Origin: Streptomyces sp. YPW6
Lineage (GTDB): Bacteria > Actinomycetota > Actinomycetes > Streptomycetales > Streptomycetaceae
Reading direction: 5' to 3'
Length of the DNA stretch: 64,000 bases
NCBI RefSeq assembly: GCF_018866325.1
Contig: NZ_CP076457.1
Coordinates: 6,235,001 to 6,299,000 of the forward strand
The translations under genes and the position numbers were made by a program. Every line of letters begins with the position of its first letter. The stretch's first letter is position 1. The notes beneath the pieces are model-generated. The model did no database searches, was not told the origin of the DNA, and worked only from the letters and a program-made list of their open reading frames with translations. Positions 45,391 to 53,661 of this stretch are shown one piece after another.

Positions 45391-45429
45391 CGGAGCGTCT
45401 CGCGGGCCCGCCGGAGCGTCTCGCGGGCC
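45391..45429. repeat. 18-bp direct repeat after the dehydrogenase gene
   Basis: cggagcgtctcgcgggcc occurs at 45391-45408 and again at 45412-45429, immediately after the stop codon. It is a short tandem duplication. Confidence 0.8.
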
Positions 45430-45439
45430 GCCCCGGACG

Positions 45440-45823
45440 TCAGGAAGCCGTCGCGGCCCGGTCGCGGTCGCCGCGCAGGACGCAGAACTCGTTGCCCTCG
45501 GGGTCGGCGAGCACCGCCCAGCCGGAGCCGTCCGGGTTGCGGAGGTCGGCGACGAGGGTGGCGCCGAGGGTCAGCAGCCGCTCCACCTCCTCCTCGCGCG
45601 AGGAGGACGGGCGCAGGCACAGATGGAGCCGGTTCTTGCCCTTCTTCTCCTCGGGGACCTGATGGAAATAGAGCATCGGTCCCTCCGCCATCATCACCTG
45701 CGTCTCCGGCATGCCCGGTTCGTCCTCCGGATGCAGCGGACGGCCGGTCACCTCGCTCCAGAACCGCGCCAGCTCGTACGCGTTCACACAGTCGATCGCC
45801 ACGTTCTGCACCACTGAGACCAT
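45440..45823 (-). CDS. VOC/glyoxalase-like domain protein
   Basis: 127 residues. It starts VVQNVAIDCVNAYELARFW and ends with AVLADPEGNEFCVLRGDRD. One beta-alpha-beta-beta-beta pair is complete. It is convergent with the dehydrogenase and related in sequence to the N-terminal half of the VOC-DinB fusion at 50.6 kb. Substrate unknown. Confidence 0.85.
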   Translation of the reverse strand: MVSVVQNVAIDCVNAYELARFWSEVTGRPLHPEDEPGMPETQVMMAEGPMLYFHQVPEEKKGKNRLHLCLRPSSSREEEVERLLTLGATLVADLRNPDGSGWAVLADPEGNEFCVLRGDRDRAATAS

Positions 45824-45969
45824 GCGCGCGAGCCTTCCCGATTTCCGCTCCGGGCGCCAGCGGTTCGCGGCCCGGGAATCACCTGGTCAGGTTCGGTGTT
45901 CGGACAGAGACGTGACGTACGGAGGGCTTCTCCGCACGCCCCCCGTGAGTCTGGGAGAGAAGAAGAGTC

Positions 45970-46686
45970 ATGCGCGTCGAGATCTGGAGCGACATCGCCT
46001 GCCCGTGGTGCTACATCGGCAAGGCCCGCTTCGAGAAGGGCCTCGCGGAGTTCGCCCACCGGGACGAGGTCGAGGTGGTGCACCGGTCCTTCGAGCTCGA
46101 CCCCTCCCGGGCCAAGGGCGACACCGCGCCCGTGATCGACATGCTGGCCCGGAAGTACGGCCGTACCCGTGAGGAAGCCGCCGCCATGGAGGCCGGCGTC
46201 GCCGCCAACGCGCACTCCGAAGGGCTCGGCTACCGCACCGAGGGCCGCGACCACGGCAACACGTTCGACATCCACCGGCTGCTGCACCTGGCCAAGGCCC
46301 GGGGCCGCCAGGACGAGCTGCTGACCCTCGCCTACCGGGCGAACTTCGCCGAGGAGCGCTCCGTCTTCGACGACGAGGTGCTGATCGCCCTCGCCGAGGA
46401 GGCCGGACTCGACGCCGACGAGGCCCGCGCCGTGCTCGCCGACCCCGAGGCGTACGCGGACGACGTCCGGACCGACGAACGTGAGGCGGCCGAACTGGGC
46501 GCCAACGCCGTGCCGTTCTTCGTGCTCGACCGGCGGTACGGCATCTCCGGCGGCCAGCCCTCCGAGGTCTTCGTCCAGGCGCTGGAGCAGGCATGGAAGG
46601 ACCGCCCGGCCACCGCCCTCACCACGGTCGGCGGGGACGCGGCGGCCTGCGACGCGGAGGGAGCCTGCGAGGTTCCGCGGAGCTGA
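45970..46686 (+). CDS. DsbA/FrnE family oxidoreductase
   Basis: 238 residues from ATG 45970 with gggagag upstream. It has a thioredoxin fold with an inserted helical domain. The redox motif is CPWC (residues 11-14) and the cis-Pro loop is GANAVPFFVLDRRYGISG. The C-terminal pair in ACDAEGAC (Cys near residues 226-233) recalls the C-x4-C of FrnE from Deinococcus. There is no signal peptide, so it works in the cytosol. FrnE relatives have been linked to frenolicin-type polyketide synthesis and oxidative stress. Confidence 0.9.
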   Translation: MRVEIWSDIACPWCYIGKARFEKGLAEFAHRDEVEVVHRSFELDPSRAKGDTAPVIDMLARKYGRTREEAAAMEAGVAANAHSEGLGYRTEGRDHGNTFDIHRLLHLAKARGRQDELLTLAYRANFAEERSVFDDEVLIALAEEAGLDADEARAVLADPEAYADDVRTDEREAAELGANAVPFFVLDRRYGISGGQPSEVFVQALEQAWKDRPATALTTVGGDAAACDAEGACEVPRS

Positions 46687-46817
46687 GACCGGGGCCGGGC
46701 CCCGGAGCCGAACGGCGGCACCGGGACCCGGCCGGTCGCCAACCATAAGAATATCTTTGGTGTGACCCTTAACTATCTGTAATTGACTTTGAGTTGAGGG
46801 GGCTTCAGGGTGGACGC
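46687..46817 (+). promoter_or_regulatory. AT-rich upstream region
   Basis: The bases 46741-46800 are strikingly AT-rich for this chromosome (aaccataagaatatcttt and ttaactatctgtaattgac). They lie just before the class V aminotransferase-type gene. They probably hold its promoter, with gaggggg as the ribosome site region near 46795-46802. Confidence 0.5.
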
Positions 46818-47876
46818 ATGACGATCCTCGCGCCCATCCAAGCAGCAGCCGCCGAATTCGCGCCCGAGGTCACCTACCTCAACACCTCCAGCTGGGGCCT
46901 GCTGCCCCGCCGGACGATCGCCGCCGTGAAGGCCCTGGCCGACGAGAACGCCGCGGGCCGCCGGGTGGGCGCCGGCAGCTTCGAGGCCGTGGAGGCGGCG
47001 CGGGCCGGCTTCGCCCGGCTCGTCGGGGTCCACCCGGACCGGGTCGCCACCGGCAGCTCCGTCACCGTCCATGTCGGCCTGATCGCCGCTTCACTGCCGC
47101 CCGGCGCCGAAGTCCTCTGCCCCGAGGGTGAGTTCTCCTCCGTGGTCAGCCCGTTCGCGCTCCGCGGTGATCTGCGTATGCGGTACGTGCCCCTCGCGGA
47201 CCTCGCCGCTGCCGTCCGCGACTCGACCGCGCTGGTCGCCTTCTCCGCCGTGCAGTCGGCCGACGGCCGGGTCGCCGACCTCGCCGCCGTGCGTGCGGCC
47301 GCCGCCGCGCACGGGGCCCGCACTCTGCTGGACGCCACCCAGGCGGCGGGCTGGTTCCCGGTGGACGCCGGCGCGTGCGACTACACCGTCACCGGCGGCT
47401 TCAAGTTCCTGCTCTGCCCGCGCGGTACGTCGTTCCTGACCGTCACCGAGGAGGCGCAGGACACCCTGCCGGCCCTCTTCGCGGGCTGGGTCTCCGCGGG
47501 CGCCCCCTGGACGAGCAACTACGGCCCGCTGGAGCGCCTCGCCCCCACCGCCCGCGGCTTCGACGAGCCGCCCGCCTTCCTCTCGTACCACGGGGCCGAG
47601 CACTCCCTCGCGCTGCTCGCGGAGGCCGGCGCCGACGCCCTGTACGGGCACGCCACCGGGCTCGCCGCCCGACTGCGCAAGGGGCTCGCCGCTCTCGGGC
47701 ACCAGGCGGTCCCCGGGGAGTCGGCGATCGTCGCGGTGCCGGGACTCGACGGCCGTCAGCCCGCACTGGCCGAGGCCGGGATCGCCGTCTCCGCCCCGGC
47801 CGGGAATCTGCGGATCTCCTGCCACCTCTACAACACCGAGGCCGACGTGGACCGGCTGCTGGACTTCCTGGCCTGA
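46818..47876 (+). CDS. Class V aminotransferase / cysteine desulfurase-like PLP enzyme
   Basis: 352 residues from ATG 46818. It has the fold-type I signature with the Schiff-base Lys in TVTGGFKFLLCPRGTSF near residue 200 and the cofactor Asp in LLDATQAAGWFP. The N-terminal ITYLNTSSWGLLP-like block resembles Egt E/isopenicillin-N-epimerase types. The C-terminus (GNLRISCHLYNTEADVDRLL) fits the family. The catalytic Cys of desulfurases is not obvious. Convergent with the MarR gene. Confidence 0.85.
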   Translation: MTILAPIQAAAAEFAPEVTYLNTSSWGLLPRRTIAAVKALADENAAGRRVGAGSFEAVEAARAGFARLVGVHPDRVATGSSVTVHVGLIAASLPPGAEVLCPEGEFSSVVSPFALRGDLRMRYVPLADLAAAVRDSTALVAFSAVQSADGRVADLAAVRAAAAAHGARTLLDATQAAGWFPVDAGACDYTVTGGFKFLLCPRGTSFLTVTEEAQDTLPALFAGWVSAGAPWTSNYGPLERLAPTARGFDEPPAFLSYHGAEHSLALLAEAGADALYGHATGLAARLRKGLAALGHQAVPGESAIVAVPGLDGRQPALAEAGIAVSAPAGNLRISCHLYNTEADVDRLLDFLA

Positions 47877-47907
47877 GCCGTACGGGCACGCCTCGGCCGG
47901 CCGCGGC

Positions 47908-48414
47908 TCACCGCCGGTCGGGGCAGTCCTCGGTCTCCCGGCAGAGGTTCTCCTCGACCTTCGCCAGCAGCCGGACCAGCTCCGTGCGCTCGGCCGGGTC
48001 CAGGCCCGCGAGCGTGTCCTCCTCCAGGCTGCCCCACGCGGCCCGTACCGCGGCGCGCAGCCCGCAGCTCTGTTCCGTCGCCTCGACCAGCACGGCCCGC
48101 CGGTCGGCCGGGTCGGGGCGGCGGCGCACATGCCCGGTCTGCTCCAGCCGCTGGAGCATCTTCGTGACCGTGGAGGGGTCCAGCTCCAGGGCCCGGATCA
48201 GCTCGGTCTGCCGGACCGCCCCCCGGTCCCACAGGTGCATCATCAGCAGCTCCTGTCCCGGGTAGAGGTCCACCCCCCTGAGCGCCTTGCCCGCCGCGAT
48301 CCGGTGCAGCCGGGCCACCCGCGAGACGGCGTGGCTGACGGGCCCGCCGAGCGCCGCCGTGGGCCGGGCGTTCGTACAGGCGTCTTCCGCGGGGGTGGCG
48401 CGGCCGGTGGTCAT
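47908..48414 (-). CDS. MarR family repressor
   Basis: 168 residues from ATG 48414. It has a winged helix with QTELIRALELDPSTVTKMLQ near residue 72 and RRPDPADRRAVLVEATEQ (the wing). It diverges from the OYE gene with a 16-bp inverted repeat between them. Its ligand may be an electrophile reduced by that enzyme. Confidence 0.9.
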   Translation of the reverse strand: MTTGRATPAEDACTNARPTAALGGPVSHAVSRVARLHRIAAGKALRGVDLYPGQELLMMHLWDRGAVRQTELIRALELDPSTVTKMLQRLEQTGHVRRRPDPADRRAVLVEATEQSCGLRAAVRAAWGSLEEDTLAGLDPAERTELVRLLAKVEENLCRETEDCPDRR

Positions 48415-48513
48415 GGCGGGCTCCTGAGGTCCTCGGGCGGTGAGCGGAGGCCGCGGTGGTGGCCTCGGTGACGGCTTCCGATGATGCCCGACGTATTCGG
48501 GCCACTTTACCTT

Positions 48514-48566
48514 GGTCGGCCAATGAATGGGTTACAGTTGCCCCCGGCGGCATTCATTGGCCGACC
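48514..48566. promoter_or_regulatory. 16-bp perfect inverted repeat before the OYE gene
   Basis: ggtcggccaatgaatg at 48514-48529 is repeated in exact reverse complement at 48551-48566, with 21 bases between. The left arm lies within TTGGTCGGCCAA (48512-48523), a TTGG-N4-CCAA dyad. It fits MarR operators that bracket the promoter of the OYE gene (start 48591). Confidence 0.75.
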
Positions 48567-48590
48567 ACATACCTATTCCGGGAGACCCCC

Positions 48591-49661
48591 ATGACCACCG
48601 CTTTCGACCCCGTCGACCTGTCCGGCACGCGCCTGGCCAACCGCATCGCACTGGCCCCGATGACCCGCAGCCGGGCCGGCGAGGGCGGCACCGCCACCGA
48701 GCTGACCGCCACCTACTACGCCCAGCGCGCCTCGGCCGGCCTCGTGATCACCGAGGGAATCCAGCCCTCCGTGGTGGGCCAGGGCTACCCCTCCACGCCC
48801 GGCCTGCACAGCGCCGAGCAGGTCGCCTCCTGGCGTACGGTCACCGACGCGGTGCACGCGCGGGGCGGCAGGATCTTCGCCCAGATCATGCACGCCGGCC
48901 GCATCGGCCACCCGGTCCTGCTCCCCGACGGACTCGTCCCGGTCGCCCCCTCCCCGGTCAGGGCCACGGGCCAGATCTTCACCGCCGAAGGCCCCAAGGA
49001 CCTCGTCGAGCCGCACGAGCTGACCGAGGCCGAGATCCGGCAGACCGTCGCCGACTTCGTCTCCGCCTCCCGCAACGCCGTGGAGGCCGGGTTCGACGGG
49101 GTCGAGCTGCACGGCGCCAACGGCTACCTCATCCACCAGTTCCTCGCCCCCAACACCAACCGGCGCACCGACGCGTGGGGCGGCTCCGACGAGGCCCGCA
49201 CCCGCTTCGCGGCCGAGGTCGTCAAGGCCGTCGCCGCCGAGATCGGCCCGGAGCGCACCGCGCTGCGCATCTCGCCCGGCAACCCGTACAACGACATCGA
49301 CGAGCCCGCGCCGGAGGCCACGTACACCGCGCTGGTCCGCGCGATCGAGCCGCTCGGCCTCGCCTATCTGCACATCCTGGAGGCCACCCCGATCCGCGAG
49401 CTGACCCTCGCCCTGCGCAAGGCGTTCTCCGGGGCCCTCGTCATCAACGTGCACTCCGAGGGCCCCACCGGACCCGGCGACCACACGGTGATCGACGACG
49501 GCGTCGCCGACCTGATCTCCTACGGGGCGCTCTTCCTCGCCAACCCGGACCTGCCCGCCCGGCTGAAGGCGGGCGGCCCGTTCAACACCCCCGACCCGTC
49601 GACCTTCTTCGGCGGCGACGCCCGGGGCTACACCGACTACCCGGCGCTCGACGCCGTCTGA
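48591..49661 (+). CDS. Old-yellow-enzyme family alkene reductase
   Basis: 356 residues from ATG 48591. It is an FMN-dependent TIM barrel that reduces activated C=C bonds, with NADPH. The signature GFDGVELHGANGYLIHQFLA then NTNRRTDAWGG near residue 180-200 contains the substrate-binding His/Asn pair. It starts VDLSGTRLANRIALAPMTRS, the usual N-terminus of NemA/XenB-like enzymes. It likely detoxifies electrophiles and is controlled by the divergent MarR. Its 3' end overlaps the VOC-DinB gene by 25 bases. Confidence 0.93.
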   Translation: MTTAFDPVDLSGTRLANRIALAPMTRSRAGEGGTATELTATYYAQRASAGLVITEGIQPSVVGQGYPSTPGLHSAEQVASWRTVTDAVHARGGRIFAQIMHAGRIGHPVLLPDGLVPVAPSPVRATGQIFTAEGPKDLVEPHELTEAEIRQTVADFVSASRNAVEAGFDGVELHGANGYLIHQFLAPNTNRRTDAWGGSDEARTRFAAEVVKAVAAEIGPERTALRISPGNPYNDIDEPAPEATYTALVRAIEPLGLAYLHILEATPIRELTLALRKAFSGALVINVHSEGPTGPGDHTVIDDGVADLISYGALFLANPDLPARLKAGGPFNTPDPSTFFGGDARGYTDYPALDAV

Positions 49662-50671
49662 TCCTCCAGGGGCCGCCCGTCCCACCGCCACGCGGTGCGG
49701 CGCGGGTGGCCCGGCAGCCCGGCGCGGCCGGTGGCCCACAGCAGCACGGCCCACCGGTCGCCGCCCGGGGGCGCGTCCGGGAAGAGCCGGGCCAGCGCCC
49801 GGTCGCAGAGCGCTGCGGGCGGCGCCCACGCCAGCCCCAGGCCCTGTGCCAGGTCATGGGCGTGCACCAGGGTCTCCACCACACCCATCGCGGCGAAGCC
49901 CTCCGGGTCGGAGATCCCGTATCCGTGGTACGAACGCACCTCGGGCGGTGTCGTCCGCGCCATCGAGGCCAGCAGCGCCCCGCTCGCCTCCACCGTCGCC
50001 AGCAGCCCGGCGGGCCCGGCCTCCCGGTCGGCGAAGACCGCGTTGTACGGTCCGCCCGACCGCTCCGGCGTCCACCGGTAGGGCACCTCGCGATCCAGGG
50101 GAGGGGTGCGGAGGCCCAACTGCACCGCGTACGCGAAGAGATCGTCGCCCAGATGCTCCGCCGTCTCCCAGCAGGTCCACTCCAGCGATCCCGCCCGGTC
50201 CTCCCAGCGCTCCGCCGGGGCCTTCGCCAGCACGTCCACCGCGAGCCGTACGGCGGTCGTCACGTCGTCGGCGGTCACCGGCAGCCGACTCCCGGTCAGC
50301 GCGGCCCGCTCGGCCGCGCCGCACTCCACGCAGAACTCGTTGCCCTCGGGGTCGGCGAGCGTCGCCCAGCCCCGCCCGTTCGGCCTGCGGTGGTCGCCGA
50401 CGAGGGTCGCGCCGAGCGCGAGCAGCCGCTCGACCTCCGCGTCGCGGGAGCGGTCCTGCGGCTGGAGGTCGAGATGGACGCGGTTCTTGGTCTGCTTCTT
50501 CTCGGCCACCCGCACGAAGAGGACCGCCGCGCCGGGGGTCTCCAGCAGCACCTCCGGGTCGCCGGGTCGGTCCTCGCCGGAGAGCGGCGCGTCGAGCGCC
50601 CGGGCCCAGAAGCCGCCGAGCGCGTAGGGGTCGGCGCAGTCGATCGTGATGTGGCGTATGTGGGAGGTCAT
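49637..50671 (-). CDS. VOC domain fused to a DinB/maleylpyruvate-isomerase-like domain
   Basis: 344 residues from ATG 50671. Residues 1-115 are a VOC domain (HITIDCADPYALGGFW, ending LADPEGNEFCVECG). Residues about 130-344 form the four-helix DinB/mycothiol-dependent isomerase type (TIGR03086-like): WTCWETAEHLGDDLFAYAVQ, and MGVVETLVHAHDLAQGLGL with the conserved metal-binding His residues. Both halves can act on thiol-cofactor substrates. The fusion suggests one two-step or two-site enzyme. The stop lies inside the OYE gene. Confidence 0.82.
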   Translation of the reverse strand: MTSHIRHITIDCADPYALGGFWARALDAPLSGEDRPGDPEVLLETPGAAVLFVRVAEKKQTKNRVHLDLQPQDRSRDAEVERLLALGATLVGDHRRPNGRGWATLADPEGNEFCVECGAAERAALTGSRLPVTADDVTTAVRLAVDVLAKAPAERWEDRAGSLEWTCWETAEHLGDDLFAYAVQLGLRTPPLDREVPYRWTPERSGGPYNAVFADREAGPAGLLATVEASGALLASMARTTPPEVRSYHGYGISDPEGFAAMGVVETLVHAHDLAQGLGLAWAPPAALCDRALARLFPDAPPGGDRWAVLLWATGRAGLPGHPRRTAWRWDGRPLEDQTASSAG

Positions 50672-50770
50672 GCCGGACACCCTCGCCGCCGGCTCGCCTC
50701 CGGTCCAGCGGGTTTCGCGACGACCGGTCCGGCGTACCGCCCGCGCCGCGGTCCCGCGCGGCACACGCGA

Positions 50771-50800
50771 GGGGCCGGGACGGCACGCCGTCCCGGCCCC
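50771..50800 (-). terminator. 13-bp hairpin closing the ect operon
   Basis: ggggccgggacgg (50771-50783) pairs exactly with ccgtcccggcccc (50788-50800) over 4 bases, 18 bases after the ectD stop on the minus strand. Confidence 0.88.
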
Positions 50801-50817
50801 TTCGCCCGCGCGTCGCG

Positions 50818-51711
50818 CTACTTCACCGGGGTGAAGTCCCGCGCCCCGATGAACTCGGGGCGGCGGATCGGAGCCGCGAAGGGCTCCTGCGCCGCGTTCT
50901 CCACGCTGTTGAAGACGATGAAGACGTTGCTGCGCGCGTACGGCGTGATGTTGTCGCCGGAACCGTGCATGGCGTTGCAGTCGAACCAGGTCGCCGAACC
51001 GGCCTTGCCCGTGAAGAGCTTGATGCCGTGGCGGTCGGCCATCTTCGTCAGCGCCTCGTCGGACGGGGTGCCGGCGTCCTGCATCTGGAGCGACTTCTTG
51101 TAGTTGTCCTTCGGCGTCTCGCCCGCACAGCCGAGGAACGACTTGTGCGAACCGGGCATGATCATCAGCCCGCCGTTGGTGTCGAAGTTCTCCGTCAGCG
51201 CGATCGACACGGACACGGTCCGCATGTTCGGCAGACCGTCCTCCGCGTGCCAGGTCTCGAAGTCCGAGTGCCAGTAGAAGCCCGAGGCCCCGAAGCCCGG
51301 CTTCACGTTGATCCGGGACTGGTGGACGTACACGTCCGAGCCGAGGATCTGGCGGGCCCGGCCCACCACCCGCTCGTCGCGGACCAGCCCGGCGAAGACC
51401 TCACTGATCTTGTGGACCTCGAAGACGGACCGCACGCTCTGCGTCTGCTTCTCCACGATGGAGCGCTCGTCGGCACGGATCAGCGGGTCGGTGACCAGGC
51501 GATCCAGCTCCGCCCGGTAGACGGCGACCTCGTCCGGCGTGATCAGCTGCTCGATGCTGAGGAAGCCGTCGTGCTCGTAGCTCTGGAGGTCCTTGGCGGC
51601 GATCGGGCCCGGTGCGCCCGGCGCGGACCAGATGACCGGGTCCTGGCGGGGAGTGGTCATCTCGGCGGCGCCGCGCGAGGGGTACAGATCGGCGCGTACT
51701 TCGGTGGTCAT
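50818..51711 (-). CDS. ectD: Ectoine hydroxylase
   Basis: 297 residues. It is an Fe(II)/2-oxoglutarate dioxygenase that makes 5-hydroxyectoine. The metal ligands are in FYWHSDFETWHAEDGLP (H-x-D, about residue 145) and DCNAMHGSGDN (distal His, near residue 247). SGASGFYWHSDFETWH-like spacing and RVYQRR-type N-terminal QSYEHDGFLSIEQLI are typical. It is last in ectABCD and lies 3 bases from the ectC stop. Confidence 0.96.
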   Translation of the reverse strand: MTTEVRADLYPSRGAAEMTTPRQDPVIWSAPGAPGPIAAKDLQSYEHDGFLSIEQLITPDEVAVYRAELDRLVTDPLIRADERSIVEKQTQSVRSVFEVHKISEVFAGLVRDERVVGRARQILGSDVYVHQSRINVKPGFGASGFYWHSDFETWHAEDGLPNMRTVSVSIALTENFDTNGGLMIMPGSHKSFLGCAGETPKDNYKKSLQMQDAGTPSDEALTKMADRHGIKLFTGKAGSATWFDCNAMHGSGDNITPYARSNVFIVFNSVENAAQEPFAAPIRRPEFIGARDFTPVK

Positions 51712-51714
51712 GGT

Positions 51715-52113
51715 TCAGCCCTCCTCGGTCAGCAGTGGGTAGACACCGTTCTCGTCATGGTCCTCCCGCCCGGTGACGGGGGGATTGAAGACGCACACGC
51801 AGCGGAAGTCGGTCTTGGGCCGCATGGTGTGCCGCTCGTGCCCGTCCAGCAGATACATCGTGCCGGGCGTGATCCAGTGCTTCTCGCCGGTCTCGTCGTT
51901 GGTGAGTTCGGCTTCGCCCTCGGTGCACAGGACCGCCTCGATGTGGTTCGCGTACCACATCGAGGTCTCCGTGCCCGCGTACAGCACGGTCTCGTGGAGC
52001 GAGAAGCCCACCTTCTCCTTGGCGAGCACGATGCGCTTGCTCTCCCAGGTGCCGGACGCGGCCTTCACATGCCGGTCGGTGTTCTCGATGTCACTGAACG
52101 ATCGGACGATCAC
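51715..52113 (-). CDS. ectC: Ectoine synthase
   Basis: 132 residues from GTG 52113 ([18 protein letters not shown]), the usual length; a longer in-frame start at 52143 is rejected. It is a cupin that cyclises N-gamma-acetyldiaminobutyrate to ectoine. Motifs are [20 protein letters not shown] and [18 protein letters not shown]. Confidence 0.95.
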   Translation of the reverse strand: MIVRSFSDIENTDRHVKAASGTWESKRIVLAKEKVGFSLHETVLYAGTETSMWYANHIEAVLCTEGEAELTNDETGEKHWITPGTMYLLDGHERHTMRPKTDFRCVCVFNPPVTGREDHDENGVYPLLTEEG

Positions 52114-52144
52114 GGTGAGCGGTTGCCTTTCTCTTCTCTGCACG

Positions 52145-52170
52145 GGCCCCGGGCCTCACGGCCCGGGGCC
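52145..52170 (-). other. Intercistronic hairpin between ectB and ectC
   Basis: ggccccgggcc (52145-52155) and ggcccggggcc (52160-52170) form an 11-bp stem with a 4-base loop in the 89-base ectB-ectC gap. It could tune the ratio of downstream expression or mRNA stability. Confidence 0.65.
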
Positions 52171-52202
52171 TCTCTTCTTCCACCTGCCCCGGCAGTACCG
52201 GG

Positions 52203-53465
52203 TCAGGCCGTCTCACGGACGGAGCGGGCCAGCGTGCGCAGCCCCTCGTCCAGCTCTTCGGGGGTGATGGTCAGCGGCGGCAGCAGCTTGACGACCTCGC
52301 TCTGCGGGCCGGAGGTCTCCAGCAGGAGCCCCAGCTCGAAGGCGCGGGCGCAGACCGCCGAGGCCCGTGCCGGGTCCTCGAACTCCATGCCCCACACCAG
52401 GCCCCGGCCGCGGAACTGCGCGCTCGGCTCCTCGGCGCAGATGGCCAGCAGCGTCTGCTCGACCTGCTCGCCGCGGGCCAGGGTCTGCTTCTCCATCTGG
52501 CCGTCCGCCCAGTACGCCTGGAGCGCGGCGGCGGCCGTGACGAAGGCCGGGTTGTTGCCGCGGAAGGTGCCGTTGTGCTCGCCCGGCTCCCAGATGTCCA
52601 GCTCCGGCTTGAACAGGCAGAGCGACATCGGCAGCCCGTAGCCGCTGATGGACTTCGACAGCGTGACGATGTCCGGGGTGATCCCGGCGTCCTCGAAGGA
52701 GAAGAAGCCGCCGGTACGGCCGCAGCCCATCTGGATGTCGTCGACGATCAGCAGCATGTCCTGGCGGTGGCACAGCTCCTGCAGCGCCCGCAGCCACTCG
52801 GCACGGGCGACGTTGATGCCGCCCTCGCCCTGGACCGTCTCCACGATCACCGCGGCGGGCTTGTTCAGACCGGAGCCCTGGTCCTCCAGGAGCCGCTCGA
52901 ACCACAGGAAGTCCGGGACCGTGCCGTCGAAGTAGTTGTCGAACGGCATCGGGGTGCCGTGCACCAGCGGGATCCCGGCCCCGGCGCGCTTGAAGGCGTT
53001 GCCGGTGACGGCCAGCGAGCCCAGCGACATGCCGTGGAAGGCGTTGGTGAACGAGACGACGGCCTCGCGGCCCTTGACCTTGCGGGCCAGCTTCAGCGCC
53101 GCCTCGACGGCGTTGGTGCCGGTCGGGCCGGGGAACATGACCTTGTACGGCAGGTCGCGCGGGCGCAGGATCACGTTCTGGAACGTCTCCAGGAACCCCC
53201 GCTTGGCGGTGGTCGCCATGTCCAGGCCGTGGGTGATGCCGTCGCGCTCGATGTAGTCGATCAGCGCTCGTTTCAGCACCGGGTTGTTGTGGCCGTAGTT
53301 GAGCGAGCCGGCGCCGGCGAAGAAGTCCAGGTAGGAGTGGCCGTCCTCGTCGGTCAGCCGGGCGCCCTGCGCGCGGTCGAAGACGGCGGGCCAGCCGCGG
53401 CAGTAGCTGCGGACCTCGGACTCCAGGGTCTCGAAGACGCTCAGTTCGGGCGGGGTGATGGTCAC
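52203..53465 (-). CDS. ectB: Diaminobutyrate-2-oxoglutarate transaminase
   Basis: 420 residues. It is a class III aminotransferase that makes L-2,4-diaminobutyrate from aspartate semialdehyde. Motifs are FAGAGSLNYGHNNPVLKRAL near residue 50, LLIVDDIQMGCGRTGGFFSF (cofactor Asp) and IVTLSKSISGYGLPMS (Schiff-base Lys) near 265. It opens with VFETLESEVRSYCRGWP as other EctB proteins do. Confidence 0.97.
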   Translation of the reverse strand: MTITPPELSVFETLESEVRSYCRGWPAVFDRAQGARLTDEDGHSYLDFFAGAGSLNYGHNNPVLKRALIDYIERDGITHGLDMATTAKRGFLETFQNVILRPRDLPYKVMFPGPTGTNAVEAALKLARKVKGREAVVSFTNAFHGMSLGSLAVTGNAFKRAGAGIPLVHGTPMPFDNYFDGTVPDFLWFERLLEDQGSGLNKPAAVIVETVQGEGGINVARAEWLRALQELCHRQDMLLIVDDIQMGCGRTGGFFSFEDAGITPDIVTLSKSISGYGLPMSLCLFKPELDIWEPGEHNGTFRGNNPAFVTAAAALQAYWADGQMEKQTLARGEQVEQTLLAICAEEPSAQFRGRGLVWGMEFEDPARASAVCARAFELGLLLETSGPQSEVVKLLPPLTITPEELDEGLRTLARSVRETA

Positions 53466-53579
53466 AGCGGGTCTCCTGCGTGAGGGGGTGTGACGGGCGG
53501 TGGTCTGGTGCTCCCCGCCGCACGGATGCGGCCGGGACCGCGCCGGGTGGTCGGCCGACGCGAAAAGTCGTGGGAACCG

Positions 53580-53640
53580 GGCGCACGGGTCGGGTGCGCC
53601 GGACGGGGGTCGGGCGGCGGGCGTACGGGTCGGGTACGCC
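53580..53640 (-). other. Pair of covarying hairpins in the ectA-ectB gap
   Basis: ggcgcac-gggtcgg-gtgcgcc (53580-53600) and ggcgtac-gggtcgg-gtacgcc (53620-53640), written on the + strand, share the same 7-base loop. They differ only at paired stem positions (C/G in one, T/A in the other), so pairing is kept. They sit in the 196-base ectA-ectB gap (53466-53661), the longest within the operon. No gene is visible there. Confidence 0.6.
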
Positions 53641-53661
53641 GGAGGGCGTGCCCGGGCGTGC

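Noticed and set aside
47874-47910. Weak dyad tgagccg/cggctca between the PLP enzyme and marR
   Set aside because: Only 7 bp with a 23-base loop, and it overlaps the MarR stop; not convincing as a terminator.
48527-51103. 858-codon plus-strand frame across the OYE and VOC-DinB genes
   Set aside because: It crosses a terminator-free convergent junction and lacks any domain; it is a shadow of both genes.
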